The notes under the pieces: generated by a model
Databases searched by the model: none
What the model was told of the DNA's origin: nothing
What the model saw: only the letters and a program-made list of their open reading frames with translations
Shown here: positions 8,214 to 17,019 of the stretch, in pieces
How the letters are laid out: each line of letters starts with the position of its first letter
Position numbering within the stretch: position 1 is the stretch's first letter
Position numbers and translations under genes: made by a program
NCBI GenBank assembly: GCA_035652095.1
Contig: DASREM010000024.1
Coordinates: 18,460-82,459 of the forward strand
DNA from: DASREM01 sp035652095
GTDB taxonomy: Bacteria > Acidobacteriota > Terriglobia > Terriglobales > Acidobacteriaceae
Direction of reading: 5' to 3'
Length of the DNA stretch: 64,000 nt

Positions 8214-9233
8214 TCAGGCCCCGGCGCGCTCGACCAGCCGAAATTTCGCCGACCTCGACGATCCGGTGTCAATCAACTCGTGCAACTCTTCGGAGGTTAG
8301 CCAGCGCGGGTTGCAATCGCTGGTGTATCGGAAGCCATCGCGCAGGGGAACGGCAGTCTTCCAGTTCTCCTTGCGCCACCAGGAATGATTGGGTTGAATC
8401 ACGTACATGTCCGGTAGCTCGACTGCATGCCGTGCTTCATCTTCTGAAACCAGCACCTCGTGCAACTTTTCGCCTGGCCGGATGCCCACATATTCAACCT
8501 GGCAATCGGGTGCGATCGCCTCCGCCATCTCTACCAATTTCATGCTTGGAATTTTCGGGACGAAAATCTCTCCTCCGTGCATTCCTTCAATGCAACGGAC
8601 CACAAACTCAACCCCTTGCTCGAGGGTCAGCCAGAAGCGGGTCATGCGCGGATCCGTAACTGTGATCTTGCCTCGCTTGCGTTGCTCCTGGAACACAGGG
8701 ATCACGCTTCCGCGGCTCCCCACCACGTTTCCATAGCGCGCGCAACTGAAGCGCGTATCTTGGCCACCAGCATAAGAGTTGGCCTGGACGAACATCTTCT
8801 CGGCGCAAAGCTTGGTTGCGCCATAGAGGTTCACCGGATTGACTGCCTTGTCGGTGCTGAGCGCCAGGACGCGCTGCACGCCCTTGTCGATGGCGGCGTC
8901 AATTACGTTCCGTCCGCCCATGATGTTGGTCTGAATGGCCTCGAACGGGTTGTACTCGCAAGCGGGAACCTGCTTGAGCGCGGCCGCATGAACCACAACA
9001 GTAACCCCCGAGAAGGCGCGCTGCAGGCGCTGAGGGTCGCGTACATCCCCGATAAAGTAACGCAGGCTGGGATGATCGAAGCCCGCGGTCCGCATATCGT
9101 GCTGTTTCAATTCGTCGCGGCTGAAGATAATGAGCTTCTGTGGACGATACTCGCGCAACATGATGTCCACGAACTTCCTGCCGAAGGACCCAGTACCGCC
9201 TGTAACCAGCACAACCTGCTCGGACCAGTTCAT
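8214..9233 (-). CDS. pseB: PseB: UDP-N-acetylglucosamine 4,6-dehydratase (inverting)
   Basis: PseB dehydrates UDP-GlcNAc at C4/C6 and inverts C5, the first step to pseudaminic acid. The 339-residue short-chain dehydrogenase-like protein has the NAD(P) loop TGGTGSFG at 11-18, STDKAVNP at 127-134 and the catalytic pair Y137/K141 in YGATK. YRPQKLIIFSRDELKQ is typical of the PseB/FlaA1 group. I use the ATG at 9233, which has a GAGG site eight bases upstream; an in-frame GTG at 9278 would add unrelated residues. It is the first gene of the leftward operon. Confidence 0.95.
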   Translation of the reverse strand: MNWSEQVVLVTGGTGSFGRKFVDIMLREYRPQKLIIFSRDELKQHDMRTAGFDHPSLRYFIGDVRDPQRLQRAFSGVTVVVHAAALKQVPACEYNPFEAIQTNIMGGRNVIDAAIDKGVQRVLALSTDKAVNPVNLYGATKLCAEKMFVQANSYAGGQDTRFSCARYGNVVGSRGSVIPVFQEQRKRGKITVTDPRMTRFWLTLEQGVEFVVRCIEGMHGGEIFVPKIPSMKLVEMAEAIAPDCQVEYVGIRPGEKLHEVLVSEDEARHAVELPDMYVIQPNHSWWRKENWKTAVPLRDGFRYTSDCNPRWLTSEELHELIDTGSSRSAKFRLVERAGA

Positions 9234-9268
9234 TCCGCATGCCTCTGAACCCGGAATTTTTCGCCACA

Positions 9269-9288
9269 CGAACCGCACGGGCGGTTCG
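9269..9288 (-). promoter_or_regulatory. Stem-loop in the pseB leader
   Basis: Perfect inverted repeat CGAACCGC-ACGG-GCGGTTCG, read on the plus strand. The right arm is part of an overlapping 10-base palindrome GGTTCGAACC (9283-9292). It lies between a possible -10 element and the pseB ribosome site, so as RNA it would form a stable hairpin about 36 bases before the start codon. An operator or a leader structure are both possible. Confidence 0.45.
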
Positions 9289-9420
9289 AACCCCTCGGAC
9301 GAATCACTTCGGTGGACTTACGGCGCAGTATAACGAAGTTCTTTCCTAATGCTCCGCTTGGTTTTGCACAAAACGCCCGCTGAACCACGGCAATCAAGTC
9401 CAGGCAGTGGATCCCGATGC

Positions 9421-9439
9421 TAAGATGTGCGCAATCTTA
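9421..9439 (+). promoter_or_regulatory. Dyad upstream of the Wzc operon
   Basis: Inverted repeat TAAGAT-GTGCGCA-ATCTTA, 80 bases before the chosen ATG of the tyrosine kinase gene. Six-base arms and a seven-base centre suit a dimeric DNA-binding protein. Function is inferred only from symmetry and position. Confidence 0.35.
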
Positions 9440-9518
9440 AGGACATTTGTGTGTTCGCACGATGCCTCTCGCGCTGAGGCGAGGGCAGGGTTCGATTCTT
9501 GCGAGTCTAGGAGCACTA

Positions 9519-11843
9519 ATGGATTCAGGACCACTGATTCCGGCAAATGGTCAGCCATTACGCGAGATACAGCTCGATTTTAGCCGCCAGGCTGGACAAG
9601 GCCTCTACCCTGCTCCTTCGACCCACGACTCGATTCTTCGCGAGTATCTGCGGGTTCTGATCAAGCGCAAGTGGGTGGTAGCGTTCAGCTTGGTCTTGAT
9701 TTTCTCGTTAGTCGCGATCGCGACTCTTCGCAGTACGCGAATTTATGAAGCTTCCGGCAGCATTGCCATCAACAAGGCCGACCCGACGATCGTGAATTTC
9801 AAGAGCGATGGCAACGGCGCTGCCGATTTCTACGACCCCGCGGACCTGGACACCGAAGTCAGCATTCTGCGCAGCGACCTGCTTGCCCTACAGGTCATCA
9901 AGCAGCTCAACCTCGACAAACGTCCGGAGTTTGGCGGGCATGGTGAAGCTCCCACCTCGTCGCTGGAATTGACAACGAACGAACTGCAACCCGATTCCGC
10001 TGCGGCCTCGGCGGTACTCGGCGCGTTCAAGGGCAACGAGCGCATTGCGCTACGACCGAACACCAGAATCATCGACATTCACTACCGCAGCGCGGACAAG
10101 GAACTCTCTGCTCGGGTGGTGAACGCGCTGATGAACACCTATATCGAGCAGAACTTCAAGACGAGATTTGAGTCCACGATGCAGGCCTCGGACTGGCTCT
10201 CGAAGCAGTTGGTGGATCTGCAGATGAAAGTGGAAACAGCGCAGGAGAAGTTGGTTAATTATCAAAAAGAACATGAGATCCTGGGAATCGACGAAAAGCA
10301 GAACATCACCACGGCAAAGCTCGATGAACTGAACAAGGAGTTGACTGCGGCCGAATCGGAGCGGATGGAGAAGGAGTCGATTTATTCGCTGGTGCAGTCC
10401 GCAGATTCCGACGCAGCCGCGGCTGCCGCCATTGGCGCCGAGAACATCGGGGGAAGTCCATCCTCCAGCTCGCTGCTGGAGAAACTCCGTGAACAGCAAG
10501 CCGACCTGAGAATCCAGGTCGCGCAGCTCAGCACTCAGTTCGGTCCTGCCTATCCCAAGGTCAGCCAACTCACCAATCAACTCAAAGAGATCGATGCGCA
10601 GATCCAGTTGGAACGGAAGAAGGTGGCTGCCCGGATCCGCGGCGAGTACATGGCTGCTTCTCAGCGTGAAAACATGTTGCGAGCGGCCATGGATAGGCAG
10701 AAGCAAGAGGCGAATAAGCTCAACGAAAGCGCAATTCAATACAGCATTTTGAAGCGGGACCTGGAAACCGACCGGACCCTTTACGAAGGTCTCCTGGAGA
10801 AGCTCAAGGAAGCGGGAGTCACCGCCGGTCTGCGCTCGAATAACTTCCGCATCGTGGATGTAGCCCGCGTTCCGATGCAACCTGCCGAGCCCAACGTACC
10901 CAGAAATCTGTCCTTCGCGCTCGCCTTGGGACTTACCACCGGAATCGGCTTGGCTTTCCTATTGGAAGGCATCGACAACACCGTGCGCACCCCGGAACAG
11001 GCGCAAGCCATTTCAGCGTTGCCTTCCCTGGGTATGATTCCCCTGGGATCCAAGTCATCCGCTGAAGCAGCAGCGGGCAAGAAACTGGTCCTGGCATCCT
11101 CCAAGGAAGCAGTCGAGTTGGTTACGCAATCGCGGCCCCAGTCCCAGATGGCGGAGTCGTATCGGGCCTTGCGTACTTCCCTGCTGCTGACGTCGTTAGG
11201 AGCACCGCCAAAAACCATTCTGGTGACCAGCGCTCTTCCCCAGGAGGGCAAGACCACGACCAGCATCAATACGGCAATCGTGCTGGCACAAAAAGGGACC
11301 CGGGTTCTGCTGATCGACGCGGACCTTCGCCGGCCCAGCATACACAAGACCCTGGGTATGGGGCCCCGGACCGGCCTGAGCAACGTGCTGACCGGAAATG
11401 CGACTTTGCAGCAGGCGACGGTGCGGTCCTCGATCCTCCCAAGCCTGTTTGTGCTGCCCGCAGGTACTCCACCGCCAAATCCGGCGGAGTTGTTGGCCTC
11501 GTCGCAGATGAAAGACGTACTCGCCGAACTCCGCGAGCAGTATGATCACATCGTGGTGGACACGCCCCCAACGCTGTCAGTCACTGATGCCGTTGTCATG
11601 TCCACCCGCGCCGATGCAGTGGTGCTGGTCATTCGCTCGGGACAAACTACCAAGCAGGCGCTACGGCGTGCTCGCGATCTGCTGATGCAGGTGAATGCGC
11701 GCGTATCGGGGGTGTTGCTGAATGCGGTCGATCTCACATCTCCCGACTATTACTACTATTACGAATACCAAGGCAAATACGGATCTCGCTATTACCAGGA
11801 AGACGAACTGACCGATCCGGTATCTACAGCGACGGGCGACTAG
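9519..11843 (+). CDS. Wzc/GumC-like polysaccharide co-polymerase with C-terminal tyrosine autokinase
   Basis: A 774-residue inner-membrane protein controlling chain length and export of a surface polysaccharide. Order of parts: Wzz domain with a first membrane helix near residues 51-70, a periplasmic coiled-coil (GNVR) region, a second helix (SFALALGLTTGIGLAFLL) and a BY-kinase domain. The kinase shows Walker A (PQEGKTTTS, about 572-580), Walker A' (LLIDADLRRP, near 596) and Walker B (HIVVDTPP, near 677). The C-terminus carries a dense tyrosine cluster (about 742-763), the autophosphorylation tail. The ATG at 9519 has AGGAG six bases upstream; an in-frame upstream GTG at 9447 is less likely. 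Confidence 0.93.
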   Translation: MDSGPLIPANGQPLREIQLDFSRQAGQGLYPAPSTHDSILREYLRVLIKRKWVVAFSLVLIFSLVAIATLRSTRIYEASGSIAINKADPTIVNFKSDGNGAADFYDPADLDTEVSILRSDLLALQVIKQLNLDKRPEFGGHGEAPTSSLELTTNELQPDSAAASAVLGAFKGNERIALRPNTRIIDIHYRSADKELSARVVNALMNTYIEQNFKTRFESTMQASDWLSKQLVDLQMKVETAQEKLVNYQKEHEILGIDEKQNITTAKLDELNKELTAAESERMEKESIYSLVQSADSDAAAAAAIGAENIGGSPSSSSLLEKLREQQADLRIQVAQLSTQFGPAYPKVSQLTNQLKEIDAQIQLERKKVAARIRGEYMAASQRENMLRAAMDRQKQEANKLNESAIQYSILKRDLETDRTLYEGLLEKLKEAGVTAGLRSNNFRIVDVARVPMQPAEPNVPRNLSFALALGLTTGIGLAFLLEGIDNTVRTPEQAQAISALPSLGMIPLGSKSSAEAAAGKKLVLASSKEAVELVTQSRPQSQMAESYRALRTSLLLTSLGAPPKTILVTSALPQEGKTTTSINTAIVLAQKGTRVLLIDADLRRPSIHKTLGMGPRTGLSNVLTGNATLQQATVRSSILPSLFVLPAGTPPPNPAELLASSQMKDVLAELREQYDHIVVDTPPTLSVTDAVVMSTRADAVVLVIRSGQTTKQALRRARDLLMQVNARVSGVLLNAVDLTSPDYYYYYEYQGKYGSRYYQEDELTDPVSTATGD

Positions 11844-11871
11844 GTTTCACGGAGGACCCCAGCTGAGCAAG

Positions 11872-13125
11872 ATGCAAATCTCACTTCAGTCTCCGGGGAG
11901 GAAGAGATGTTTCCTGGCAGCTTCCCTGCTGGCCGCCATGGCGATGGTTGGCCTTGCTACGACCGAACTCCTCGCTGATTGGTGCTTCAATCGGCCCGGC
12001 CGTGAGAATCTGGAGCGCGCCGTTCGGCTGCGACCGGACAATGCCGAATACTTCGACCGGCTTGGGCGGCACTACACGCTGATTGAATTTTCTCCGGGAC
12101 AAGCCATCGCCGCCTATCAGACCGCAGTTGCTCTGAATCCATACAAGTCACGTTACTGGCTTCATCTCGCCGACCTATACCAGGAGATCAGCGACACGCC
12201 CCATCAGCGGGTTGCCTTGGAACATGCTCTGGCCGCCGATCCGCACAATCCCGAGGTAGCATGGCAGGCGGCGAACTTGTTTGCAGGCACCGATTCCCTG
12301 CGATCTCTGGAACAACTCCGTACCGTTCTTGAGGGTGTTCCTCAGCTTGCTCCGGCTGCACTTGCCCTTGCGTGGCGCCTTAGTCCTGACATCGACCGGG
12401 ACCTCAAGCAAGTCATACCTGCGGATGCAAGAACCTACTGCGAATTCCTGGACCTCTTGATGGTCAGAAAGGAGAGCATTGCCGCCCAGAAGACATGGAA
12501 CGCCCTGGCTAGCCTTCAACAACCAATCGAGCGGCAAACGGTTTTCGACTACATCCGATACTTGATCTCCCAGTCGCAAGTAGATCAGGCCGCTGCAGTG
12601 TGGCGGCAAGCCGGAAGCCTGTCCGGCCTTGCCGCGTATCAGCCTAGTCAGCAAAACCTGATCGTCAACGGAGATTTCAATCTCGATGTGCTGAACGGCG
12701 GATTTGACTGGCTTTACAACAAATCGAAGGATGTAAGCCTTGCGCTGGACCCGATCGAGGTCTTCCTGGGACGACGCTCTCTGAAGATCAAGTTTGACAG
12801 CCGCTCTCTCGACGATGCCGGCATTCGCCAACTCATCCCCGTAAAGGCAAACACCAGCTACATCTTTTCCGGATATTTCAAAGCCACGGACATCGAAGGC
12901 GCCGGCGGCCCGCGGATCGTTTTGCAGGACGGCTATAACGAAACTCTCTGTTTTGCGAGCGAACCCATGAAGGACACCGAGGATTGGAAGCAGATCAGCG
13001 GCAATTTCTCGACTGGACCGCAGAGCAAACTTCTGGTGTTACGCGTGCAAAGACTGCCCGCGGGCAGTCCGATCCGGGGAGAACTCTGGATCGACAATCT
13101 GAGTCTGAGGCCGGCGTCTGAATGA
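11872..13125 (+). CDS. Exported TPR protein with C-terminal jelly-roll (carbohydrate-binding-like) domain
   Basis: A 417-residue protein of unknown exact role. A hydrophobic segment at about 14-34 is a signal anchor. Residues about 40-150 form TPR-like helices (RPDNAEYFDRLGRHYTL, ALNPYKSRYWLHLADLYQE). The last third, from NLIVNGDFN to WIDNLSLRPA, has the pattern of a galactose-binding-like or CBM-type beta-sandwich. It lies 28 bases after the Wzc gene and its stop overlaps the next start as ATGA, so it belongs to the same polysaccharide operon. A scaffold for assembly or export of the glycan is plausible. The ATG at 11872 has only a distant GGAGG. Confidence 0.75.
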   Translation: MQISLQSPGRKRCFLAASLLAAMAMVGLATTELLADWCFNRPGRENLERAVRLRPDNAEYFDRLGRHYTLIEFSPGQAIAAYQTAVALNPYKSRYWLHLADLYQEISDTPHQRVALEHALAADPHNPEVAWQAANLFAGTDSLRSLEQLRTVLEGVPQLAPAALALAWRLSPDIDRDLKQVIPADARTYCEFLDLLMVRKESIAAQKTWNALASLQQPIERQTVFDYIRYLISQSQVDQAAAVWRQAGSLSGLAAYQPSQQNLIVNGDFNLDVLNGGFDWLYNKSKDVSLALDPIEVFLGRRSLKIKFDSRSLDDAGIRQLIPVKANTSYIFSGYFKATDIEGAGGPRIVLQDGYNETLCFASEPMKDTEDWKQISGNFSTGPQSKLLVLRVQRLPAGSPIRGELWIDNLSLRPASE

Positions 13126-14477
13126 ATGCCGTTCTGAACTCGGCGTTGGCCGCACCCCTTGAAGCCAGAGGTATTCGCAATAGTCCGCGATCGAAGCTAC
13201 AACCGATTGTGTTCTACGGCACGTTCGCACTGCTGCTGTTTGGACCACTGGCATTCGGTGCAGTGGATCCATGGGCGATATTCCTGATCGAATCCGGATC
13301 GGCTGCGCTGCTCCTGGTCTGGGTCTTGCAACAAATTCAGCAGCAAGAGTTGCGGATCACTCCCAATCCCGTGTTTGCGCCGATGTGCGCGTTCGCGATA
13401 CTGATCGCGTTTCAGTATCTCGCACACCTGACGGCATATCGTTACGCCACCAGCACGGCGATGTTGCTGCTTTGTGCGCAAGGATTGCTTTGCTTTCTTG
13501 CAGTCCAGACCTTACACAGAACACCCCAGGCAAACCGCCTCGCGATTATCTTTTCAGCTTACGGGTTTTCATTAGCCTGCTTCGCCATTTTGCAGAGTCT
13601 CAGTTCGACGGGAAAGATTTACTGGTACCGCGAACCCCACGGAGGCTGGCCATACGGCCCATACGTCAATCACAATCACTATGCCGGGTTAATGGAGTTG
13701 CTGGTCCCGATTCCGCTGGTGTTGTCGCTGACCCATTTTGTTCACGGCAGAACGAAAGCTGTGGCCGCTTTTGCGGCCGCTGTTATGGCGGCCTCAATCT
13801 TTCTCTCGGGTTCCCGCGGAGGCATGGCGGCGTTGGCAGTGCAGATGGCTTTGCTGACTACGATTCTGATTCGGCGAAAGGCAAAGGCCAGGAACACAGC
13901 GCTCGCAATCGCTCTCTTCGCGGTGGTGATGGTTGGAGTCCTGGCCTGGATTGGCGGGGGCGACTTGACCAGGCGAATGAGCACTATTCACTCCGATGCC
14001 AGGGCAGAGATCTCCGGCGGAACTCGTATGAACATAGACCGCGACGGGATCCGGATGTTTGCTCGCAAGCCGATTCTCGGTTGGGGCCTGGCCACATTCC
14101 CGGAAGTCTTCCCGCAGTTCCGTACCTTCTATACCGATTTTTACGTAAATGCCGCGCACAACGACTATTTGCAGCTATTGACGGAAACCGGAATCCTCGG
14201 GTTTGGGACAATGATCTGGCTGCTGATGGCAACCTATCGCGGTGCGGTTCGAAAACTGGCGAATTGGCCCTCAGACACGAACGGCGCCGTAGCCTTGGCG
14301 GCGATAATTGCAGTTACTGGATTACTCGTGCACAGCCTGGTGGACTTCAATCTTCAAATACCCGCCAATGCCACACTCTTCTACGTGCTGTGCGCGATCG
14401 CCGCCATGGACCCGCAGTTTGGCAGATCGCGGAGACGGTCAAGAACAGACCCGATCACTGAAATGGTAACGCACTAG
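13122..14477 (+). CDS. O-antigen ligase / polymerase family membrane protein (Wzy/WaaL-like)
   Basis: A 451-residue polytopic membrane protein with roughly ten or more hydrophobic segments. The long loop near PYVNHNHYAGLMELL and the segment RDGIRMFARKPILGWGLATFPEVFPQF followed by AAHNDYLQLLTETGILG is the O-antigen ligase (Wzy_C) signature, with the usual H-N-x-Y/L-x-x-L motif. It would polymerise or ligate repeat units at the periplasmic face. It starts at ATG 13122 overlapping the previous stop (ATGA). Its 3' end overlaps the convergent protease gene by 23 bases. Wzy and WaaL cannot be told apart from sequence alone. Confidence 0.9.
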   Translation: MNAVLNSALAAPLEARGIRNSPRSKLQPIVFYGTFALLLFGPLAFGAVDPWAIFLIESGSAALLLVWVLQQIQQQELRITPNPVFAPMCAFAILIAFQYLAHLTAYRYATSTAMLLLCAQGLLCFLAVQTLHRTPQANRLAIIFSAYGFSLACFAILQSLSSTGKIYWYREPHGGWPYGPYVNHNHYAGLMELLVPIPLVLSLTHFVHGRTKAVAAFAAAVMAASIFLSGSRGGMAALAVQMALLTTILIRRKAKARNTALAIALFAVVMVGVLAWIGGGDLTRRMSTIHSDARAEISGGTRMNIDRDGIRMFARKPILGWGLATFPEVFPQFRTFYTDFYVNAAHNDYLQLLTETGILGFGTMIWLLMATYRGAVRKLANWPSDTNGAVALAAIIAVTGLLVHSLVDFNLQIPANATLFYVLCAIAAMDPQFGRSRRRSRTDPITEMVTH

Positions 14478-16233
14478 AAGCGGGCGGTGCGCCCTTAGGG
14501 CAGGACCCGAAAGCGCGGATTCGATCGGTAAACCTCACTTTCGTCGGAACCCCATCCAGCATGGCAGGAATCGGCGGCATTGGTTTTCCCTTCTCCACCA
14601 GTATGACCACCGCAGCCTGTCCAGGAACGTCGCTCGCTCCAACCCCTACTCCAATCACGGTGTGGTCTTTCATTAATTCAGACGCATGGTTTTCTTTCGC
14701 CGCAATCGCGCGCAGCATCTCTGGATCCGACGGATGAAATATGCTGGCTGCTTGCAGAGCCGCAGTACCTGTACAGGCAGACACAGCGTGTGTAGCACCG
14801 CCTACAATCGTGGGCTGCACTCCCTTGGAATCTGCAAGAGCAGTCAGCACATCCTGAATGGGGTTGGCGACTGTGTCGCTGGAAGAACCCGCGTAGAGCA
14901 ATCCGACAGCTTGCGCGGTCTGAGCATCCACGATCAGCGACCCCGAGTCTCCTGCTGCGCTGAAAGTCGAGCTGAGAATATCGATCTGGTTGGAATACTG
15001 CACGGTGAAGGCGACTGCGCTGGACCCGCAGGAAGCGTCATAGTCTACGTCAACCAGCATCTGAAAAGCCCCGATCGAACCGCACGTGAGTCCCGTCGTC
15101 CTTCCGCTTTTTGCGACCGCCATTCCGACAGTCGGTGTTCCCGGCGTACTCGCCGGTGCGGCCGGTTGTGCCAGGCCGTTGCTGACAGCCCCCAGCTGCA
15201 GTATCGCCCCTGTCGTATCCACCTGGTTGCTGACGATCTGGGCAATGGCGGTATCGGCCAGCGCGCTGTAAAGAGGCGGATTCCCGCCGCTAATCAAGTT
15301 CGATTCAAGTTTCGCGAATTGCGTCAGGTTGGCGACCGTCTGCCCGGGATTGCAATTGGTGTCAACCAGGCCGGGTTGCGTGACCGGGTCGCCGATCGTG
15401 CCCTTGTCACTTTTGGCGAGCACGTGATTGTTGCTGAGAACGAAAAAGGAGCTACCGCGCTTGACCAGCGCTCCCAGGGTTCCCGAGCAGCAGAAGTTGC
15501 CGCTCGTATCCCTTGAATTCCCTCCTGAAGTCCCGAGCTTGATGGGAGCATTCTGCATCGCCTGGTTCACGCTGGGACCACCGGCCGTGAGGATGCAACT
15601 TGCGCTTCCCGATTGAGTCGGGTCGGCTTGCGAGGTGGCAGTAATGGAAATGTTCGGATCACTCGGAATCGCAGCCGGGGATGTGTAGACCGCCGAGTTC
15701 CCTCCAGCACCCACAATGGTTCCCAGTTGGGTATTCCCGCCCGGAACTCCGCTCACGCTCCAATCAACGCCGGTATTGCTTGTGCCCGTGACAGTGGCAT
15801 TGAAGTTGGCCTGTTGCCCGCCAATATTGAGCGACGCAGAGCTTGGCGAAACCGCCACTCCAATGGTGATGGTCGCGGTCGCGGTTGCCATCTTGGTGGT
15901 GTCCGCCTGCGCGATGGCCGTAATGGTAACCGTCGCGGGCGATGGAATCGTGTCTGGTGCAACGTAGTCGCCAGAAACGATCGTGCCCACCGTGGCGTTT
16001 CCTCCAGTGACGCCGCCAGCCTGCCAAGTCACGGCTCCATTCGTGGTGCCGGTCACGATGGCGGTAAAGAAATGGCTGCTCCCTGCCGGAACATTCACCT
16101 GGGTTGGCGAATTGATGGCGATCTGCACCGCTGAGGCCCTTGGCGCGGGAGAGTTCGAACCCCCACCGCAACCTGCCAATGCGAGCAATGCGACCAGCGG
16201 AAGTGTTACAAGGAGGCGAGGAAAATTTCTCAT
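14455..16233 (-). CDS. Secreted lipoprotein with two Ig-like modules and a trypsin-like protease domain
   Basis: A 592-residue exported protein. The ATG at 16233 gives a clean lipoprotein signal ending in the lipobox LALAGC (Cys22); the frame continues upstream to 16362 without family support. Two similar modules of about 85-90 residues follow (near 35-125 and 126-217), each with W-x-(V/A)-x-G-V-x-G-G-N and an ITA(T/I)-Q-A-D repeat, as in bacterial Ig-like (BIG2-type) domains. The protease domain has a likely triad His270 (SNNHVLA), Asp327 (LADTAIAQ) and Ser430 (AAGDSGSLI), plus SGRTTGLTCGSIG. A C-terminal GVGVGASDVPGQAAVVILVEKGK stretch is shared with some predicted bacterial trypsin-like proteins. 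The substrate is unknown. Confidence 0.82.
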   Translation of the reverse strand: MRNFPRLLVTLPLVALLALAGCGGGSNSPAPRASAVQIAINSPTQVNVPAGSSHFFTAIVTGTTNGAVTWQAGGVTGGNATVGTIVSGDYVAPDTIPSPATVTITAIAQADTTKMATATATITIGVAVSPSSASLNIGGQQANFNATVTGTSNTGVDWSVSGVPGGNTQLGTIVGAGGNSAVYTSPAAIPSDPNISITATSQADPTQSGSASCILTAGGPSVNQAMQNAPIKLGTSGGNSRDTSGNFCCSGTLGALVKRGSSFFVLSNNHVLAKSDKGTIGDPVTQPGLVDTNCNPGQTVANLTQFAKLESNLISGGNPPLYSALADTAIAQIVSNQVDTTGAILQLGAVSNGLAQPAAPASTPGTPTVGMAVAKSGRTTGLTCGSIGAFQMLVDVDYDASCGSSAVAFTVQYSNQIDILSSTFSAAGDSGSLIVDAQTAQAVGLLYAGSSSDTVANPIQDVLTALADSKGVQPTIVGGATHAVSACTGTAALQAASIFHPSDPEMLRAIAAKENHASELMKDHTVIGVGVGASDVPGQAAVVILVEKGKPMPPIPAMLDGVPTKVRFTDRIRAFGSCPKGAPPASSALPFQ

Positions 16234-16365
16234 TCCGGAACTCAAAGTGACTAAGATTTTAATGCAACTAGGCATGGGAAAAACTGCTGGAAGAACATCT
16301 TTGTGCGGAACACATACCGCTTCGGAACTAGGCAGGTCCTCTCCCGGGTAACAAAACCGCAAGTG

Positions 16366-17019
16366 TTAGCGGGTAGGGCTGATCGGGTCATCCCCTCGCG
16401 TATAAACCCAAACCGCCACTCCGGTGATCGCACCGGCTCCGACCAGAATTGCGCCAGTCGAGTTCATAATGCTTCCGGTCGCGGCAACCGCGGCTCCTCC
16501 CCTTCTTTTCTTCTTCTTATTCGGGTCCTGCGACTCATCTCGCGTAGTCTGCTGGCCTTGTGCCAGAGTACTCGTCTGTTTACCGTCGTCAACCCTCAAA
16601 TCACCTTTTCTTGCAATGATTTGCACGGTTCCATCCGTATCTGCGACGTCAAACTCGGTCCAATCGCTTGAAAGCGGAGTCACCTTGACATCGCCAGCCT
16701 GGGTCCTCATTCCCTTCGAAGTCACCACCCTTACAGTGCCATGTTCCAACCCGACTGCCTCTCCCTCGAACTTCACCAATGAGTCTGACAGGACCAGTAT
16801 TCTGGAACCAGTGGCATTGATGTTCACCGTAGATTCAGGCGTGGTCTGAACCAGATCGCCCGGAAAAACTGCGGACGAGTCGGGGACGCTGGCTCCATTG
16901 ATCCACGCCGCTCCCTTTGCATACAGCATGGCAGGGGTGACATCAGCCGCCATCAGGGAAACGGGAAAAGCGATGAGCAGTAACCAGCATAGAACCTTGC
17001 GAACATGACTCGCATCCAT
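16366..17019 (-). CDS. FecR-domain exported protein with Lys/Arg-rich segment and C-terminal membrane helix
   Basis: A 217-residue protein. The signal peptide is VLCWLLLIAFPVSLMAA; the ATG at 17019 follows a GGAG site and places the signal correctly. The middle (about 50-150) reads as a FecR-like beta domain: SAVFPGDLVQTTPES, SRILVLSDSLVKFEG, HGTVRVVTSKGM and DTDGTVQIIARKGDLRV. A basic run KKKKRRGG precedes a glycine/alanine-rich hydrophobic tail, which would orient a membrane anchor. It is 132 bases upstream of the protease gene on the same strand, so the two may be cotranscribed. Unlike classical FecR it lacks an anti-sigma N-terminus, so an envelope role is more likely than sigma control. 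Confidence 0.8.
   Translation of the reverse strand: MDASHVRKVLCWLLLIAFPVSLMAADVTPAMLYAKGAAWINGASVPDSSAVFPGDLVQTTPESTVNINATGSRILVLSDSLVKFEGEAVGLEHGTVRVVTSKGMRTQAGDVKVTPLSSDWTEFDVADTDGTVQIIARKGDLRVDDGKQTSTLAQGQQTTRDESQDPNKKKKRRGGAAVAATGSIMNSTGAILVGAGAITGVAVWVYTRGDDPISPTR

Larger units (their letters stand above)
9234..9518. promoter_or_regulatory. Divergent intergenic region between the pse operon and the Wzc operon
   Basis: This 285-base gap must hold the start signals of both operons. On the minus strand a TATACT hexamer (9327-9332) could be the -10 element for pseB, but no good -35 element stands in front of it. Downstream of it, inside the presumed pseB leader, lies an 8-base inverted repeat (9269-9288). 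Towards the plus-strand gene a TAAGAT-N7-ATCTTA dyad (9421-9439) lies 80 bases before the start codon. Both dyads are listed separately. No coding sequence is evident. Confidence 0.5.

Noticed and set aside
13271..14461. 396-residue open frame on the plus strand inside the O-antigen ligase gene
   Set aside because: It is a shadow in another frame: no hydrophobic pattern or family motif, rich in Arg and Gly, and fully inside a convincing membrane-protein gene.
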